Source of the DNA: Clostridia bacterium
GTDB lineage: Bacteria; Bacillota; Clostridia; Oscillospirales; Acutalibacteraceae
NCBI GenBank assembly: GCA_017516315.1
Contig: JAFXDE010000001.1
Location: forward strand, 1-41,987
Direction: 5' to 3'
DNA length: 41,987 nt
Position numbers and translations under genes: made by a program. Under the pieces are notes generated by a model, which saw nothing but the letters and a program-made list of their open reading frames with translations, ran no database searches and had not been told where the DNA came from. Each line of letters starts with the position of its first letter. The first letter of the stretch is position 1. Of the stretch, positions 24,980 through 33,444 are shown one piece after another.

Positions 24980-27778
24980 ATGAAAAAGATTAAGCTGATT
25001 ATTTCCTGCATCTGCGTCAGTCTCGCTATCATAATCTGCGCGGTAATGGTGCATTTATCAAATAAAAACTTCGTCGAGGATGTCTTCATCGGAAGCGGTA
25101 TCGAGGACAGCGTAGACGAATATCTCATCAGTCAGGGCTATGTGAAATTCCCCGAAAAGGATAAGGCAATATGGCTCATCGAGAATACCGATACGGACTT
25201 TTCCGCAGACAGTAAAAAGCTGGAAAAGGCCATAGAGCTTATAGAAAAATCTGTTTTTGATACAGTGTTTGTCAGAAGCGAATATTTTTCCTCGGATAAA
25301 AGTGAGCTGTCATATAGGGACAGCCTTTCGGAGATAGAGAATCTTACCTCTCTTTTAAAGGAACGGGGTAAAAGGGTTTACCTCGAAATGCACACGGACT
25401 CCGACGAAAAAGCCTTCGGTGCGATTTCGTCTCTTTGCGACGGTATTATCCTTCGAAACGATAAGAAAATGAGTCCCGAAAGATTTAATTATTTCCTTTC
25501 TCAGGCGGTCAGGGAAATAAGAAAGCAGGACAAGGACATAAAAATCCTCGTATATCTCTCCTTCGGCTACGATATCTCTAAGCTCAATAAAAAGACAGTG
25601 GACGGTGTCTGTACTCTCATTGACGGAGAATCTGACCTTGACTCTCTTTCTTTATGGGATAAAACCCTTAAGCTTTCCGACAGCAGCTTTTACTGTACGG
25701 TAGATGTAAATGTGAGTAAAAAGGAAGCTGCCTTTCCTCTTAAGGCGCTGTACGGACTCAGAAGCTGTGAAAGCCTATCGGCTGTAGCTTTTTCCTCTCT
25801 GGAAGGTGTCAGAAAGGACACTGAGGGCGCATTCTCGGCTGTTAAGGAGTATCTTTCTGAGGGCATAGTGCCCGATATCGCCTTCAGAGAGCTTTCCGTT
25901 ACGGGCTATGACGGCTCGCTTATAGAAACTGAGCTTTTCAGTACGGAAATTGAGATATGCGGCTCGAGTCTTTACCCCTGCTATATTAACGGTGAGGAAA
26001 CGGATTTAGGAGAAAAGGGCAGTAAAAAAATCACCTTCAATCTTTCTGAGGGTGAAAATGTCTTCAGAATAAGTCAGTCCGGTAAAACCCTTGAGTACAA
26101 AGTAAGGATGAGCTTTACGGGAGATATTATCCGTGCGATTATGCCCGGTGAAAGCCTTACGGTTCAGCCGAAGGAAACGGTTACCGTAACGGTTATCGCC
26201 TACAGCGGTGCAGACATTACCGTAAAGCTGGGTACCAAGGAATATAAGGCGAAATGTGAGGAAAGTGCCGGGGCAGGCTATGCGGCATTTACAGCTAAAA
26301 TTAAAATGCCGAAAAGCCGTGAACAGGTGGAATCTCTGGGTATGATTACGGTAATCGGCTCAGTGGGAGAAAGAACTGTTCAGGAAAAGGGTGCTATGAT
26401 TTACTGCGGAGAGGAAATGACTACTATTCCTGCTGCACCTACAGAAGAAAATGAAACCACTACAGCTGTTCAGCTCGGAAACTTCGTACAGGAGCTTATA
26501 AACGACAGCTATGAATATACCGTTCCCTTCACTACGAAGCCCTACACAGAGCCTTCTACAGCTCCTTATAATCCCGTCTATGAAACTATGACGGGTAATG
26601 TGATGTGCATAGTGACGGAGCCTTATGCCGATACGAGACCCTTGGTTTATAATGATGACACCTATGTTCCCTCTTATTCCACTCTCGTTCAGGGGACAAT
26701 GGACTATGTGACGGCGAAAAGCAGTGCCTTTAACAGTGACGAAAATGAGACGGTATATTTTTATGAATTAGCCTCGGGAAGAAAGGTGAAGTGTGACCAT
26801 GTGCAGCTTACCAATGCTGCTATGAATAATAACAGTCTTTCCGTGGTATCGTCCTCGGCAGAAAACGGAACGCTTACCATCCGTCTTAAAACCGACTGGA
26901 AGATTCCTTATGCCATCACTCATACACCGCAGAATTACTATTCGGGTCACGGCGCGAAATATAATATAAATTCCTTCAATGCCGATTATATTCAGCTCGA
27001 CTTCTACCATACGGCAACCGTTTCGGGCAATGTGGATGTAAGGGGCAGTAATGTAGTTTCCTCTGCCTCATGGAGTGTGTCGCAGAATGAAAATAAAGCT
27101 ACTCTTTATATGCCTCTTTCCACGGGCAAATATTACGGCACCTCCGTGGAATACGATCAGGACGGCTGTATGGTTATAAGAATTCATAATAATCCTCAGA
27201 CCTTACAGGGTGCAGTTATACTTCTTGATCCCGGTCACGGCGGAGATGATCCGGGTGCTCTGGGTATCGGCGATCAGGTACGCGAAAGCGATATTAATCT
27301 TGCCGTGGCTTATGCGACGAGAGATGCCCTTCGCGCAAAGGGTGCTACGGTATACCTTACCAGACAGGGAAATGAAACCTTATCTCTGGACGAGAGAAGG
27401 AACATAGCTCAGAGTGCGGAGCCTGACCTTTTCGTAAGCATCCATTCAAACGGCTCGGAAAATAAAAATGCCATCGGTACCTCTGTTTATTACTACAAGG
27501 GCTTTTCACAGCCTTTGGCAAGCAATATCTACGGTGAAATGATAAAGGTGTTCAAAAATAATCTTTACTACGGACAGCAGAATCTCTACGATGACCTTTC
27601 CGACGGAGCAAGATATTATCCCTTCGCCGTGACGAGAATAGAGGACTGCCCCTCGGTGCTTATCGAGACAGGTTATGTAACCAATGACGCAGAGTGCTAT
27701 AAGCTGATTCAGTCCTCCACCCATCAGCTTTTCGGACAGGCTATAGCGACAGGTATAGAAAAGACTTTATTATCTTAG
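24980..27778 (+). CDS. Large N-acetylmuramoyl-L-alanine amidase with degenerate barrel N-terminus
   Basis: 932 residues. A signal-anchor helix (about 5-26) is followed by a region (about 45-290) with alternating strands and helices like a GHL10-type TIM barrel, then a beta-rich region (300-475), a Thr/Pro-rich linker (about 480-560), a beta domain (580-740), and a C-terminal Amidase_3 domain (746-932). Zinc ligands are H753 (DPGHGG), E769 (VRESDIN) and H822 (SIHSN); the catalytic E896 is in VLIETGY. It cuts the amide bond between MurNAc and the stem peptide, outside the membrane. The ribosome site is weak (GGACGG). Coexpression with the GHL10 lipoprotein is likely. Confidence 0.88.
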   Translation: MKKIKLIISCICVSLAIIICAVMVHLSNKNFVEDVFIGSGIEDSVDEYLISQGYVKFPEKDKAIWLIENTDTDFSADSKKLEKAIELIEKSVFDTVFVRSEYFSSDKSELSYRDSLSEIENLTSLLKERGKRVYLEMHTDSDEKAFGAISSLCDGIILRNDKKMSPERFNYFLSQAVREIRKQDKDIKILVYLSFGYDISKLNKKTVDGVCTLIDGESDLDSLSLWDKTLKLSDSSFYCTVDVNVSKKEAAFPLKALYGLRSCESLSAVAFSSLEGVRKDTEGAFSAVKEYLSEGIVPDIAFRELSVTGYDGSLIETELFSTEIEICGSSLYPCYINGEETDLGEKGSKKITFNLSEGENVFRISQSGKTLEYKVRMSFTGDIIRAIMPGESLTVQPKETVTVTVIAYSGADITVKLGTKEYKAKCEESAGAGYAAFTAKIKMPKSREQVESLGMITVIGSVGERTVQEKGAMIYCGEEMTTIPAAPTEENETTTAVQLGNFVQELINDSYEYTVPFTTKPYTEPSTAPYNPVYETMTGNVMCIVTEPYADTRPLVYNDDTYVPSYSTLVQGTMDYVTAKSSAFNSDENETVYFYELASGRKVKCDHVQLTNAAMNNNSLSVVSSSAENGTLTIRLKTDWKIPYAITHTPQNYYSGHGAKYNINSFNADYIQLDFYHTATVSGNVDVRGSNVVSSASWSVSQNENKATLYMPLSTGKYYGTSVEYDQDGCMVIRIHNNPQTLQGAVILLDPGHGGDDPGALGIGDQVRESDINLAVAYATRDALRAKGATVYLTRQGNETLSLDERRNIAQSAEPDLFVSIHSNGSENKNAIGTSVYYYKGFSQPLASNIYGEMIKVFKNNLYYGQQNLYDDLSDGARYYPFAVTRIEDCPSVLIETGYVTNDAECYKLIQSSTHQLFGQAIATGIEKTLLS

Positions 27779-27856
27779 GGTGACGAGTATTTTAACGAAG
27801 TGTTGGCGGAAATCCGCCCGTAAAAAACGGGGTTCGGATTATGCTCGCCACCCTAA
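27775..27856. repeat. 82-bp palindromic element holding two stop codons
   Basis: Outer arms TTAGGGTGACGAG (27775-27787) and CTCGCCACCCTAA (27844-27856) pair at 12 of 13 positions. Inside, AATCCG (27811-27816) pairs with CGGATT (27835-27840) and CCCGT with ACGGG around an A5 loop; GGCGGA/TCCGCC (27805-27818) is an alternative hairpin. The amidase stop (TAG 27776-27778) lies in the left arm; the BofA stop (27839-27841) lies in the inner stem, and its last codons are in the right arm. It may terminate both genes, or be a small inserted repeat. Confidence 0.7.
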
Positions 27857-28114
27857 CATAAAATATCTTGCCGCAAGCATAGCGATAACCGAGGGAATAC
27901 CTCCGAGGGCGCTTACGGAAAGGGTTACGGGATTTATACCGAGAGTAACCCCTGTCATCTGACTTAAAATGCTTACAGTGAAAAGAGAGCCTATGCCCGA
28001 AAGGGAGGAAAGAAAAAGACAGCGGAAAAAGTGGCGTGATTTTGCGAAAACCGAAATCATAATCACCGCAGAAATAATAAGGCAGATAATCATAAAGGTT
28101 GTCTGACCGCCCAT
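27839..28114 (-). CDS. bofA: BofA-family pro-sigma-K processing inhibitor
   Basis: 91 residues, small and hydrophobic, with the BofA pattern in the C-terminal half: a membrane helix, then GVTLGINPVTLSVSALGGIPSV (about 55-76 region) with the conserved N-P-V-T-L and GGIP. In Bacillus BofA holds the SpoIVFB protease inactive in the forespore outer membrane and so times sigma-K activation. The last residues (LGWRA) are encoded by the palindromic element, so the native C-terminus may have been changed. An AAGGAGG ribosome site precedes the start. Confidence 0.75.
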   Translation of the reverse strand: MGGQTTFMIICLIISAVIMISVFAKSRHFFRCLFLSSLSGIGSLFTVSILSQMTGVTLGINPVTLSVSALGGIPSVIAMLAARYFMLGWRA

Positions 28115-28125
28115 AAAAAACCTCC

Positions 28126-28154
28126 TTGCATTTTTTGAATTTAAGCTATATAAT
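28126..28154 (+). promoter_or_regulatory. Promoter of manA
   Basis: TTGCAT (28126-28131), 17 bases, TATAAT (28149-28154). It overlaps the start region of the divergent bofA gene. Confidence 0.6.
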
Positions 28155-28182
28155 ATATGATATGATTCAGGAGAGTGATATT

Positions 28183-29142
28183 ATGAAAATTTTAAAGCTT
28201 ACACCCGCCGTTAAGGACTACATCTGGGGCGGAACGAGACTTTCGAGAGAATATGACATTGTTTCCTTCGCCGACAGACAGGCAGAAGCTTGGGTGCTTT
28301 CCTGCCATGAAGCAGGGGAGAGCATCGTCGAAAACGGCGACTTCAAGGGCAGAACCCTTTCCGATGTCCTTAAAAATGAGGGCAAAGGCTGGCTCGGTAA
28401 AAACTGTGAGAGATTTTCCGATTTTCCCATCCTTATAAAGCTTATCGATGCCAAGGATAACCTTTCCGTTCAGGTGCATCCCGATGACGAATACGCTCAG
28501 CGTGTAGAGGGTGAATTCGGCAAGACGGAAGCCTGGTATATCGTGGACTGCGACGAGGATGCAGAGATTATCTACGGCTTTAAAAAGGATGTTACCGGTG
28601 AGGAGTTCAGAAAGAGCATCGAAGAGAATACTCTTCTCGAATATGTAAACAGAGTAAAGGTGAAAAAGGGTGACATTTTCTTTATCGAGGCAGGCACTCT
28701 TCACGCTATCTGTAAGGGCATCCTTTTAGCCGAGGTTCAGCAGAACTCAAACACCACCTACCGTGTTTACGATTACGGCAGACTCCAGAACGGTAAGCCC
28801 CGTGAGCTTCACATCGAAAAGGCTATCGATGTCACAAGCACCAAGGCAATTCCTGCCGACGGCAAGCCTCAGGGTGAAACAGAGAATAAAGACGGCTACA
28901 GCGAAACTCTTCTCTGCTCCTGCGACCTTTTCACTGTCAAGAGACTGGATGTAGAGGAAAAGGCAGTAATTACCGCTGACGAAAGCTCCTTTGTTTCTCT
29001 CGTAGCACTCGAGGGTAACGGTGTAATAATGCACGGCGACAGCTGTGTCACTCTTTATAAGGGCGAAAGTGTGTTTATCCCTGCAGGTCTCGGCGAGGTA
29101 GAGGTTTTAGGTGCAGTTACGGTAATTGAGACGAGAGTGTAA
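28183..29142 (+). CDS. manA: Mannose-6-phosphate isomerase, class I
   Basis: 319 residues, the length of the short Bacillus-type ManA. The cupin metal site shows as VQVHPDDEYA (about 96-105), with EAWYIVD after it; EAGTLHAI (about 168-175) and the signature VQQNSNTTYRVYDYGR (about 185-200) follow. It interconverts mannose 6-phosphate and fructose 6-phosphate in the cytoplasm, linking mannose use or mannosylation to glycolysis. I chose ATG 28183, which follows AGGAG; a TTG at 28126 lies in the promoter -35 region. Confidence 0.92.
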   Translation: MKILKLTPAVKDYIWGGTRLSREYDIVSFADRQAEAWVLSCHEAGESIVENGDFKGRTLSDVLKNEGKGWLGKNCERFSDFPILIKLIDAKDNLSVQVHPDDEYAQRVEGEFGKTEAWYIVDCDEDAEIIYGFKKDVTGEEFRKSIEENTLLEYVNRVKVKKGDIFFIEAGTLHAICKGILLAEVQQNSNTTYRVYDYGRLQNGKPRELHIEKAIDVTSTKAIPADGKPQGETENKDGYSETLLCSCDLFTVKRLDVEEKAVITADESSFVSLVALEGNGVIMHGDSCVTLYKGESVFIPAGLGEVEVLGAVTVIETRV

Positions 29143-29178
29143 AAGTTAAAACTCTATTGTGCATTTTTAGAAAATATA

Positions 29179-29207
29179 TTGAATTTCCTGTCAAAAGATG
29201 TTAATAT
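29179..29207 (+). promoter_or_regulatory. Promoter of the CREST-family gene
   Basis: TTGAAT (29179-29184), 17 bases, TAATAT (29202-29207). An in-frame TTG at 29179 is inside it, so translation must start later. Confidence 0.55.
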
Positions 29208-29262
29208 TACGATAAGAGAATTGAGTTTGAAAAAATTCGATTGTAAAAAAGGAGGAAAAATA

Positions 29263-30090
29263 ATGACACTAAATTTCATTGACTGGCCGTCCTTTAAAGA
29301 TGTTGTTCTTGAAGGAGGTACAACACTTGCAGAGTATTGTGCTCAGTATGCAGCTGTTCAGACTAACTGGGTATACACTCTTGCAGCAATTATCGCCATT
29401 GCTATTCTTTTCATCAAGAAGAATAAAAAATGGTATTGGTACATTTTCATATTACTTTATATGCTCATGTCTGTTACATCTGTTGGTATGCATACTGCTA
29501 ACTATGGTGAATTCCAGCCCGGTGTGCTTACTACCAAGCTCCTTGCAAGCTACATCGATATGTCTTTTACAGAGCTTGTTGCTTGGTCAGGTGTATGTTG
29601 TTTCGCTTTTGAGTTTTATCAGAAGGCTGACGAAAAGAAAAAGCGTAATATGTTCCTGATTGGTGTTACAGCTATAATGGCTATAGTAATTGCTGTGCTT
29701 ACATATGAAGTATTTGTACTTCACGACAGACCGCTTTATATCGGTGGCGGCGGAGCACCTATGGACGGTAAGACAGGTGGTCTTTCTCTTGCTGAATTCG
29801 GTTGTTTCCTGACTGCTTTGCCGATTCTTTATCTGCTGTTTGCAAACTTCAAAAAGATGACTTCATCAGAAAAAATTCTTTTTATACTTATAATTCTGAC
29901 CTTCTTAGCCGCCTTCATTATCACATCTATCTGGGGAGATAATGAGATTAATACATTTATTCTCGGAAATATTCACGGCCACTCAATCTGGCACATTCTT
30001 ACGGCTCTTGCAATCTTTGAGGTTGTAATCTGGGTGGATCAGAGAAGCGTAAATGAAAAATTAAGAGAATTAGGTGCTAAACCTGTATAA
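29263..30090 (+). CDS. CREST-superfamily (alkaline ceramidase-like) membrane protein
   Basis: 275 residues with about seven membrane helices. Key residues of the CREST hydrolase superfamily appear in order: S73-x3-H77 (SVGMH) at the second helix, D99 (YIDMS) near the third, and H240-x3-H244 (GHSIWH) in the last. In ceramidases and PAQR proteins these bind a zinc ion for amide hydrolysis of lipids within the membrane. The bacterial substrate is unknown. ATG 29263 follows a perfect AAAGGAGG. It is a monocistronic unit between manA and the FMN riboswitch. Confidence 0.65.
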   Translation: MTLNFIDWPSFKDVVLEGGTTLAEYCAQYAAVQTNWVYTLAAIIAIAILFIKKNKKWYWYIFILLYMLMSVTSVGMHTANYGEFQPGVLTTKLLASYIDMSFTELVAWSGVCCFAFEFYQKADEKKKRNMFLIGVTAIMAIVIAVLTYEVFVLHDRPLYIGGGGAPMDGKTGGLSLAEFGCFLTALPILYLLFANFKKMTSSEKILFILIILTFLAAFIITSIWGDNEINTFILGNIHGHSIWHILTALAIFEVVIWVDQRSVNEKLRELGAKPV

Positions 30091-30102
30091 TTTTTAGAAT
30101 TG

Positions 30103-30137
30103 CCTCCTCGTTTTATGAAACGGGGAGGTTGTTATTT
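30103..30137 (+). terminator. Terminator of the CREST-family gene
   Basis: An 11-bp stem (30103-30113 with 30118-30128, loop TATG) is followed by TTGTTATTT. Confidence 0.75.
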
Positions 30138-30151
30138 GAAAGATTTTTCTC

Positions 30152-30180
30152 TTGACAAACCCATTCTGCAGTGCTACAAT
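30152..30180 (+). promoter_or_regulatory. Promoter of the FMN riboswitch/ribU unit
   Basis: TTGACA (30152-30157), 17 bases, TACAAT (30175-30180), placed just before the aptamer. Confidence 0.85.
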
Positions 30181-30194
30181 AATTACATAAAATA

Positions 30195-30310
30195 TCTTCA
30201 GGGCGAGGTGCAATTCCTCACCGGTGGTTACAGCCCACGAGCCAAAGATAATCTTTGCGCAGATTCGGTGTGATTCCGAAGCCGACGGTTACAGTCCGGA
30301 CGGAAGAAGA
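30195..30310 (+). ncRNA. FMN riboswitch (RFN element)
   Basis: The conserved RFN blocks are all readable: CTTCAGGGCGAGGTG at the start, ATTCCTCACCGGTGGT, the TACAGCCCACGAGCC segment, GCAGATTCGGTGTGATTCCG, and ACAGTCCGGACGGAAGAAG closing the basal stem. Bound FMN lets the following terminator form, so the riboflavin transporter is made only when flavin is scarce. Confidence 0.97.
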
Positions 30311-30331
30311 AAACATAGCTTTTGTGTTTTT

Positions 30332-30364
30332 CGCCTATGGTATTTTTTACCGTGGGCGTTTTTT
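30332..30364 (+). terminator. Riboswitch-controlled terminator before ribU
   Basis: An 11-bp stem (30332-30342 with 30348-30358, T5 loop) runs into TTTTTT, between the FMN aptamer and the ribU ribosome site. Confidence 0.85.
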
Positions 30365-30402
30365 CTTGGGGTATTTTAAATATCTTATTTAAGGTGAGTT
30401 AT

Positions 30403-30990
30403 ATGAAAGAAAACAAAAAATCTCTGAAATCCGTTTATATGCTCTGCATAATCGGTATGCTCTCGGCGGTAAGCTTCGTGCTTTTCCTTTTCGAATTTCC
30501 CGTCATTCCCTCTCTCGGCCATCTCAAGCTCGATTTCAGCGATGTACCCGCTATGGTTTCGGGTATCCTTTTCGGCCCTGTTTCCGCTGTGGTCGTTGAG
30601 CTTATAAAAAACCTTATAGAGCTTATCGTTAAGGGCGTGGGTACACAGATGGGTTACGGAAATCTGATGAATTTCCTCGTAGGCTGTGCCTATGTGGTGC
30701 CCTTCTGTATCGTTTACCGCAGAATGAAAAAGAATGACGGCTTAAAGAGTCTGATTCTTTCCTGTGTGGCAGGTACGGTGACTATTTTAGTCGTAGGCTT
30801 TTTCGCTAACTACCTTATCGCACCCCTTTTCTTTAAGCACTTTTTAGGTATCACTCTAGACGAGGCAGGTATATGGGCGGCTGTGTGGGGCGCTACGGCA
30901 GTAAACGGAATCAAGGGCGTAATGCTCTCTATAATAAGCTATCCGCTTATCCGTGTGGTTATCGAAAGACTTAAAAAATATGTGGAATAA
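30403..30990 (+). CDS. ribU: Riboflavin ECF transporter, substrate-binding subunit RibU
   Basis: 195 residues with about six membrane helices. The N-terminal half has the RibU/S-component pattern: KLDFSDVPAMVSGILFGP (about 43-60) and a loop with LIKNLIELI. It captures riboflavin and hands it across the membrane with the shared ECF energizing module, which is not in this window. ATG 30403 follows AAGGTGAG; an upstream in-frame ATG at 30322 is inside the terminator. The FMN riboswitch upstream supports the assignment. Confidence 0.92.
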   Translation: MKENKKSLKSVYMLCIIGMLSAVSFVLFLFEFPVIPSLGHLKLDFSDVPAMVSGILFGPVSAVVVELIKNLIELIVKGVGTQMGYGNLMNFLVGCAYVVPFCIVYRRMKKNDGLKSLILSCVAGTVTILVVGFFANYLIAPLFFKHFLGITLDEAGIWAAVWGATAVNGIKGVMLSIISYPLIRVVIERLKKYVE

Positions 30991-31010
30991 AAAAACTTTT
31001 TCCCCATATC

Positions 31011-31039
31011 TTGACAAGATACACTTTAACTGATATACT
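31011..31039 (+). promoter_or_regulatory. Promoter of the SAM riboswitch/metK unit
   Basis: TTGACA (31011-31016), 17 bases, TATACT (31034-31039). Confidence 0.85.
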
Positions 31040-31060
31040 ACATCGGTAAATTGAATATTT

Positions 31061-31155
31061 CCTTATTAAGAGTAGCAGAGGGAACAGGCCCGTCGAAGCT
31101 CGGCAACCTGCGTAAAGCAAGGTGCTAAATCCTGCGGTATGACCGAAAGATAAGG
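31061..31155 (+). ncRNA. SAM-I riboswitch (S-box)
   Basis: The closing stem CCTTAT/ATAAGG (31061-31066 with 31150-31155) encloses the S-box hallmarks: AAGAGTAGCAGAGGGA, CAGGCCCGTCGAAGCTCGG, CAACCTGC, AAGGTGCTAAATCCTGC and GAAAGATAAGG. Bound S-adenosylmethionine favours termination before metK. Confidence 0.96.
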
Positions 31156-31163
31156 CTTAATCT

Positions 31164-31200
31164 GCGGTCGGTTGATGTAAAGCCGACCGCTTTTGTTTTA
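31164..31200 (+). terminator. Riboswitch-controlled terminator
   Basis: GCGGTCGG (31164-31171) pairs with CCGACCGC (31183-31190), followed by TTTTGTTTTA. The left arm can compete with the aptamer's 3' part. Confidence 0.88.
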
Positions 31201-31296
31201 CACGGCATATTTCCGCCATCTCTGCGTTAAAAGTCTTGACAATATCCGCATATTGCCTTCGTCTTTTGCCTTGAGGCTGACGAAAATATTCTCGTG
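31201..31296. repeat. Long imperfect palindrome in the metK leader
   Basis: The element begins CACGGCATATTTCCG and ends CGAAAATATTCTCGTG, which are imperfect inverted copies. Its centre is CAATAT-CCGC-ATATTG (31240-31255), and arms such as AAAAG/CTTTT pair between. It fits a short non-autonomous palindromic repeat. It lies after the riboswitch terminator and inside the metK leader, so the RNA would form a large hairpin about 60 bases before metK. Confidence 0.6.
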
Positions 31297-31358
31297 AAAA
31301 CGTGACCAAGGAAATTTCATTAATTTATATAGAATTTTAAAGAAAGAAGGAATTTATA

Positions 31359-32543
31359 ATGGCAAAACATCTTTTTACATCCGAATCCGTAACTCAGGGA
31401 CATCCCGACAAAATCTGTGACCAGATTTCCGATGCAGTTTTAGATGATATTTATGCACACGACCCTATGGCGAGAGTAGCCTGCGAAACCACAGTTACCA
31501 CAGGTCAGGTTCTCGTTATGGGTGAAATCAGCTCCACCTATAAGCCCGACGTAGCCAAGATAGCAAGAAAGGTTATCTGTGATATCGGCTACGACAGCGG
31601 CGACAAGGGCTTCGACGGTAATGCCTGTGCAGTTTTGGTAGCACTCGACGAGCAGTCACCCGACATTGCTCTCGGTGTAGACAAATCTCTCGAAAGAAAG
31701 GACGGCGAGGAGGACGAATATAATATCCACGGTGCAGGTGACCAGGGTATGATGTTCGGCTTTGCCTGTGACGAAACTGAGGAGCTTATGCCCCTTCCCA
31801 TCTCTCTTGCACACAAGCTCGCAAAGAGACTTACCGAGGTAAGAGAAAACGGCACACTCGATTATCTCCGTGCCGACGGTAAGAGCCAGGTAACTGTAGA
31901 ATATGAGGACGGAAAGCCCGTAGCAGTAACTGCTGTCGTTGTTTCTTCCCATCACAGCGCTGATGTTGAGCTTGAAAAAATCAGAAAGGATATCACCGAG
32001 CTCGTTATAAAGCCCATCATTCCTGCTTCTCTTATGCGAGAGAATACAAAGATTTTCGTTAACCCCACAGGCCGTTTCGTAACAGGCGGTCCTCAGGGTG
32101 ACAGTGGTCTTACAGGCAGAAAGATTATCGTTGATACCTACGGCGGTTATTCCCGTCACGGCGGCGGTGCCTTCTCGGGTAAGGATCCCACGAAGGTGGA
32201 CAGAAGTGCCGCCTACGCTGCACGCTATGTAGCCAAGAATATCGTAGCCGCAGGTCTCGCCTCAAAGTGTGAGGTGCAGCTCGCTTACGCTATCGGTGTA
32301 GCAAGGCCTGTTTCTGTAATGGTTGACACTTTCGGTACGGGAAAAATCAGCGACGAGGAAATCAGTGCTATCATCGATAAGGTGTTTGATCTTCGTCCGG
32401 CCGCTATTATCGACACTCTTAAGCTTCGCGCACCTATCTACCGTCAGCTAGCAGCTTACGGCCACGTGGGCAGAGAAGACCTCGATGTTCAGTGGGAAAA
32501 GACTGACAAGGCCGCTGAAATCAAGGCTCTTGCAAACATCTGA
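31359..32543 (+). CDS. metK: S-adenosylmethionine synthetase
   Basis: 394 residues, the normal length. Signatures: [20 protein letters not shown] at the N-terminus (ATP site), [15 protein letters not shown] (about 125-139), and [19 protein letters not shown] (about 267-285). It makes SAM from methionine and ATP in the cytoplasm. The upstream SAM-I riboswitch gives feedback control. The GAAAGAAGG ribosome site at 31341 sets the start. Confidence 0.98.
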   Translation: MAKHLFTSESVTQGHPDKICDQISDAVLDDIYAHDPMARVACETTVTTGQVLVMGEISSTYKPDVAKIARKVICDIGYDSGDKGFDGNACAVLVALDEQSPDIALGVDKSLERKDGEEDEYNIHGAGDQGMMFGFACDETEELMPLPISLAHKLAKRLTEVRENGTLDYLRADGKSQVTVEYEDGKPVAVTAVVVSSHHSADVELEKIRKDITELVIKPIIPASLMRENTKIFVNPTGRFVTGGPQGDSGLTGRKIIVDTYGGYSRHGGGAFSGKDPTKVDRSAAYAARYVAKNIVAAGLASKCEVQLAYAIGVARPVSVMVDTFGTGKISDEEISAIIDKVFDLRPAAIIDTLKLRAPIYRQLAAYGHVGREDLDVQWEKTDKAAEIKALANI

Positions 32544-32554
32544 AAATGAATTTT

Positions 32555-32586
32555 ACGGAACTGCCGAAAAAGCGGTTCCGTTTTTC
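32555..32586 (+). terminator. Terminator of metK
   Basis: A 10-bp stem with one G-U pair (32555-32564 with 32572-32581) runs into TTTTT. Confidence 0.88.
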
Positions 32587-32587
32587 G

Positions 32588-32616
32588 TTGACAAAGACTT
32601 TTGTTTAGGTTAAAAT
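32588..32616 (+). promoter_or_regulatory. Promoter of the short-chain dehydrogenase gene
   Basis: TTGACA (32588-32593), 17 bases, TAAAAT (32611-32616), starting two bases after the metK terminator T-run. Confidence 0.8.
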
Positions 32617-32650
32617 GTTACCAAAGCATATATAAAAGGAGAAAATACTT

Positions 32651-33442
32651 ATGAAAAAGATTTTGGTTACAGGTGCTTCGGGCGGTATGGGTAAGGCTAT
32701 ATGCTCCCTTCTTACCGATAAAGGATATAAGGTTTACGGTATGGATTACCGTGAGGATGATACAGTAAAGGCAGATAAGTTTTATAGGTGCGATGTTACC
32801 GATACGGATTCCGTAAAAGAGGTTTTCGAAAAAGTAAAGGAAGAAACCGATTCTCTCGATGCCATAGTACATACTGCAGGTATTTACGATATGGACTCGC
32901 TTATCGAAATGGATGAGGAGCGCTTTATAAGAATTTTCGATATCAATGTTTTCGGTGTCTACCGTATAAACAAGATTTTCTTCCCTCTGATGCATAAGGG
33001 AAGCAGAATTATAGTGACCTCCAGCGAGCTTGCTCCTCTCGACCCGCTTCCCTTTAACGGTCTTTACGGCATAACCAAAACAACCCTCGAAAAGTACGCC
33101 TTTTCTCTGAGAATGGAGACTAATCTTCTCGGTATTCCCGTAAGCATTATCCGTCCCGGTGCGGTCAAGACAGGACTTCTTAATATTTCTACCACTGCTA
33201 TTGATAAATTTGTAGACAGAACAGAGCTTTACAAAACTATGGCTCAGAGATTCAAAAAGATAGTTGACAGCGTGGAGTCAAAGCATGTAGAGCCTGAAAG
33301 AATAGCTGAAAAGGTTCTCTCTGCTCTTGAATCCAAATCACCCAAGTACATCTATAACATTAACCGTAATCCTCTCCTTTGGCTTCTCGATGCGCTTCCA
33401 CCGAAGCTACAGGTAGAGATTATCGGTATGATACTTAAATAA
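32651..33442 (+). CDS. Short-chain dehydrogenase/reductase
   Basis: 263 residues with the classical SDR layout: TGASGGMG cofactor loop (residues 7-14), CDVTDTDS after strand 3, HTAGIYD in place of NNAG, the catalytic serine in VTSSELA, and YGITK (Tyr-x3-Lys), then RPGAVKT. It would oxidize or reduce a hydroxyl/keto group with NAD(P). The substrate is unknown; the hydrophobic C-terminus (LLWLLDALPPKLQVEIIG) may touch membrane or lipid substrates. It has its own promoter. Confidence 0.88.
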   Translation: MKKILVTGASGGMGKAICSLLTDKGYKVYGMDYREDDTVKADKFYRCDVTDTDSVKEVFEKVKEETDSLDAIVHTAGIYDMDSLIEMDEERFIRIFDINVFGVYRINKIFFPLMHKGSRIIVTSSELAPLDPLPFNGLYGITKTTLEKYAFSLRMETNLLGIPVSIIRPGAVKTGLLNISTTAIDKFVDRTELYKTMAQRFKKIVDSVESKHVEPERIAEKVLSALESKSPKYIYNINRNPLLWLLDALPPKLQVEIIGMILK

Positions 33443-33444
33443 AA

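Noticed and set aside
27775-27856. Integron attC-type recombination site
   Set aside because: The arms do not contain RYYYAAC/GTTRRRY in the right order, and no integron integrase is present.
30322-30402. Earlier start for RibU
   Set aside because: It lies inside the riboswitch terminator hairpin; the RibU family begins near ATG 30403.
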